DNA of 14,549 nucleotides, from NCBI GenBank assembly GCA_018969165.1, contig JAGWYX010000016.1, positions 1 through 14,549 on the forward strand. The letters are read 5' to 3'. Each line of letters begins with the position of its first letter. The stretch's first letter is position 1. Shown here one piece after another: positions 12,982-14,549 of this stretch. The position numbers and the translations under genes were made by a program. Source of the stretch: Verrucomicrobiota bacterium (GTDB lineage: Bacteria; Verrucomicrobiota; Verrucomicrobiia; Limisphaerales; JAGWYX01). The notes under the pieces were generated by a model, which was not told the origin of the DNA, made no database searches, and saw only the letters and a program-made list of their open reading frames with translations.

Positions 12982-14549
12982 ATGAACACCGAACAACGCC
13001 GTTTGGACGAAGACGCGCGACGCGAGAAGAACTGGAAACGCTGGGGGCCTTACCTCGCCGAGCGCCAGTGGGGCACGGTGCGCGAAGACTACTCGGCCGA
13101 TGGCGAGTGTTGGGACTATTTCACCCACGACCAGGCCCGGAGCCGCGCCTACCGCTGGGGTGAAGACGGCCTGCTCGGGTTCACGGATCGCGAGTGCCGC
13201 CTCTGCATCGCGGTGGCGCTCTGGAACGGGCGGGACCCGATTCTCAAAGAGCGCCTGTTCGGCTTGACCGGGCCGCAAGGCAACCACGGCGAAGATGTCA
13301 AGGAGTGCTACTTCTACCTCGACGCCACCCCGACGCATTCCTACGTCAAGATGCTCTACAAATATCCCCAAACCGAGTTTCCTTACGCCCCGCTCGTCAA
13401 GGAGAACCGGCGACGCTCGCGCAGCGACCCCGAATTCGAACTCCCCGACACGGGAGTCTTTGACGACAACCGTTACTTTGACATCTTCGCCGAATACGCC
13501 AAGGCCGGCCCGGACGACATCCTGCTCCGTCTGACGGCGGCCAACCGGGGGCCTGAGGCGGCGACGCTGCACCTCCTGCCCACGTTGTGGTTTCGCAACA
13601 CCTGGTCGTGGGGTTGCACGCACGAAGGCTGCACGGTCAAACCGCGCATTTCGCTGGCGAAAAAAGGGGTCCTCGTCGCCGACCATCCCACCCTGGGCCG
13701 GTTCCAACTGGCTGCCGGGCCGGGCCCGGACGGCGCGACGCCGGAGATGCTGTTCACCGAGAACGAGACGAATGCGGCTCGACTCTTCGGGACGCAGAAT
13801 CCCAGCCCCTTTGTCAAAGATGCCTTTCACGAGTGCGTCGTTGGCCGCCGCCGGGACGCGGTCAATCCGAGCAGCCACGGCACCAAATCGGCCGCCTGGT
13901 ATCGCCTGACCATCCCGGCCCAGGCCCACTGCGTCATCGCCCTGCGCCTCGTGACCGCATCCGGACCGCCGACAAATTATTCCGACACCGAGTTTGACGC
14001 AGTGTTCACGGAGCGCCGGCGCGAAGCCGACGCATTCTACGCGACGCGCTTGCCGGCTTCCGGGCCGGGGCGACCAGTCGCGCGCCAGGCCTATGCCGGT
14101 CTGTTCTGCTCGAAACAGTTTTATCATTACGTCGTCAAGGACTGGATCGAAGGCGACCCGGGCCAGCCGCCGCCGCCGGCGGAGCGCAAGCAGGGCCGCA
14201 ACCGCTCCTGGCGGCATCTCTTTAATCGGGACGTCATCTCGGTGCCCGACAAATGGGAGTATCCGTGGTATGCCGCGTGGGACCTGGGGTTTCATTCGGT
14301 GGCCGTCGCGCGGGTCGATCCGGCCTTGGCCAAGGAGCAGCTCGTGCTCTTTTTGCGCGAGTGGTATATGCATCCGAACGGCCAGTTGCCGGCCTATGAG
14401 TTCGAGTTCTCCGACGTGAACCCGCCCGTCCAGGCCTGGGCTGCCTGGCGCGTTTTCAAGATCACCGCCAGCGGGGATGCGCGCGACCGGTTCTTCCTGG
14501 CGCGCGTGTTCCAAAAGCTCCTGTTGAATTTCACCTGGTGGGTCAATCG
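12982..14549 (+). CDS. GH63/MGH1-like glucosidase, C-terminus cut by window edge
   Basis: This reading frame is open from the ATG at 12982 to the last base (522 codons, no stop), so the gene is partial. It starts MNTEQRRLDEDARREKNW, followed by WGTVREDYSADGECWDYF, a region I associate with bacterial MGH1-like glucosidases of about 850-900 aa. A beta-rich N-terminal domain with NHGEDVKECYFYLD and LPTLWFRNTWSWG leads into an (alpha/alpha)6 catalytic domain. The motif KWEYPWYAAWDLGFH at 424-438 matches the GH63 general-acid region, with D434 the likely acid by analogy to E. coli YgjK. The second catalytic residue would lie beyond the window. No signal peptide is seen, so it is probably cytoplasmic. 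It would release glucose or mannose from alpha-linked substrates. Starting 7 bp after the glucose dehydrogenase, it fits a glucose-releasing and oxidising pair, though that dehydrogenase is broken here. Confidence 0.88.
   Translation, partial: MNTEQRRLDEDARREKNWKRWGPYLAERQWGTVREDYSADGECWDYFTHDQARSRAYRWGEDGLLGFTDRECRLCIAVALWNGRDPILKERLFGLTGPQGNHGEDVKECYFYLDATPTHSYVKMLYKYPQTEFPYAPLVKENRRRSRSDPEFELPDTGVFDDNRYFDIFAEYAKAGPDDILLRLTAANRGPEAATLHLLPTLWFRNTWSWGCTHEGCTVKPRISLAKKGVLVADHPTLGRFQLAAGPGPDGATPEMLFTENETNAARLFGTQNPSPFVKDAFHECVVGRRRDAVNPSSHGTKSAAWYRLTIPAQAHCVIALRLVTASGPPTNYSDTEFDAVFTERRREADAFYATRLPASGPGRPVARQAYAGLFCSKQFYHYVVKDWIEGDPGQPPPPAERKQGRNRSWRHLFNRDVISVPDKWEYPWYAAWDLGFHSVAVARVDPALAKEQLVLFLREWYMHPNGQLPAYEFEFSDVNPPVQAWAAWRVFKITASGDARDRFFLARVFQKLLLNFTWWVN

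Noticed and set aside
12961..14514. 517-codon open frame on the minus strand opposite the glucosidase
   Set aside because: The plus strand is open over the whole stretch and encodes clear GH63-like motifs. The minus frame has no recognisable domain and is the usual long shadow of GC-rich coding DNA.
1..14549. CRISPR array, tRNA or rRNA genes, transposase or phage genes
   Set aside because: No spaced direct repeats, cloverleaf-forming segments or mobile-element proteins were found when reading both strands.

Overview
The window is about 14.5 kb of GC-rich bacterial DNA and is gene-dense on both strands. The best guess for the source is a verrucomicrobial genome, perhaps of the Pedosphaeraceae/Limisphaerales type, or a related PVC-group organism. 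This is inference, based on three things: a secreted cyclophilin with a C-terminal module ending in an FYRV-type tail, a secreted PQQ-propeller protein whose mature part opens with ENWPCWRGPRGDG, and the general scarcity of Shine-Dalgarno sequences. No rRNA, tRNA, CRISPR array, transposase or phage gene was seen.

Left part (1-5900). A MntR-type metal-sensing repressor runs rightwards and converges, with a 17-bp overlap, on a leftward pair made of an inositol-monophosphatase-family phosphatase followed by a secreted cyclophilin. Next come a leftward secreted PQQ-propeller protein, a divergent sugar phosphate isomerase/epimerase, and an exported TlpA-like thioredoxin protein.

Middle part (5867-11131). 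A leftward set probably forms an operon: LuxE-like acyl-protein synthetase, then an MFS exporter, a LuxC-like acyl-CoA reductase (ATGA overlap with the MFS gene), queD, and a little further on an unrecognised 189-aa protein. LuxE and LuxC activate and reduce an acyl group to an aldehyde in bioluminescent bacteria. Here there is no luciferase (luxAB) and no luxD thioesterase, and a transporter sits between the two enzymes, so the pair probably has a non-luminescent job. The MFS gene carries an in-frame hairpin-rich segment that looks like a dispersed repeat absorbed into its central cytoplasmic loop. The LuxE N-terminus has a similar Pro/Ala-rich, hairpin-bearing insertion.

Right part (11380-14549). 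A leftward TVP38/TMEM64 (VTT) membrane protein is divergent from a glucose-1-dehydrogenase-like gene. That dehydrogenase has lost its middle third and changes frame at about 12485, so it is a pseudogene or an assembly deletion. Seven bases after it starts a GH63/MGH1-like glucosidase that runs off the right edge. The most interesting items are the luciferase-free luxE-MFS-luxC operon, the repeat-derived MFS loop, and the broken dehydrogenase.
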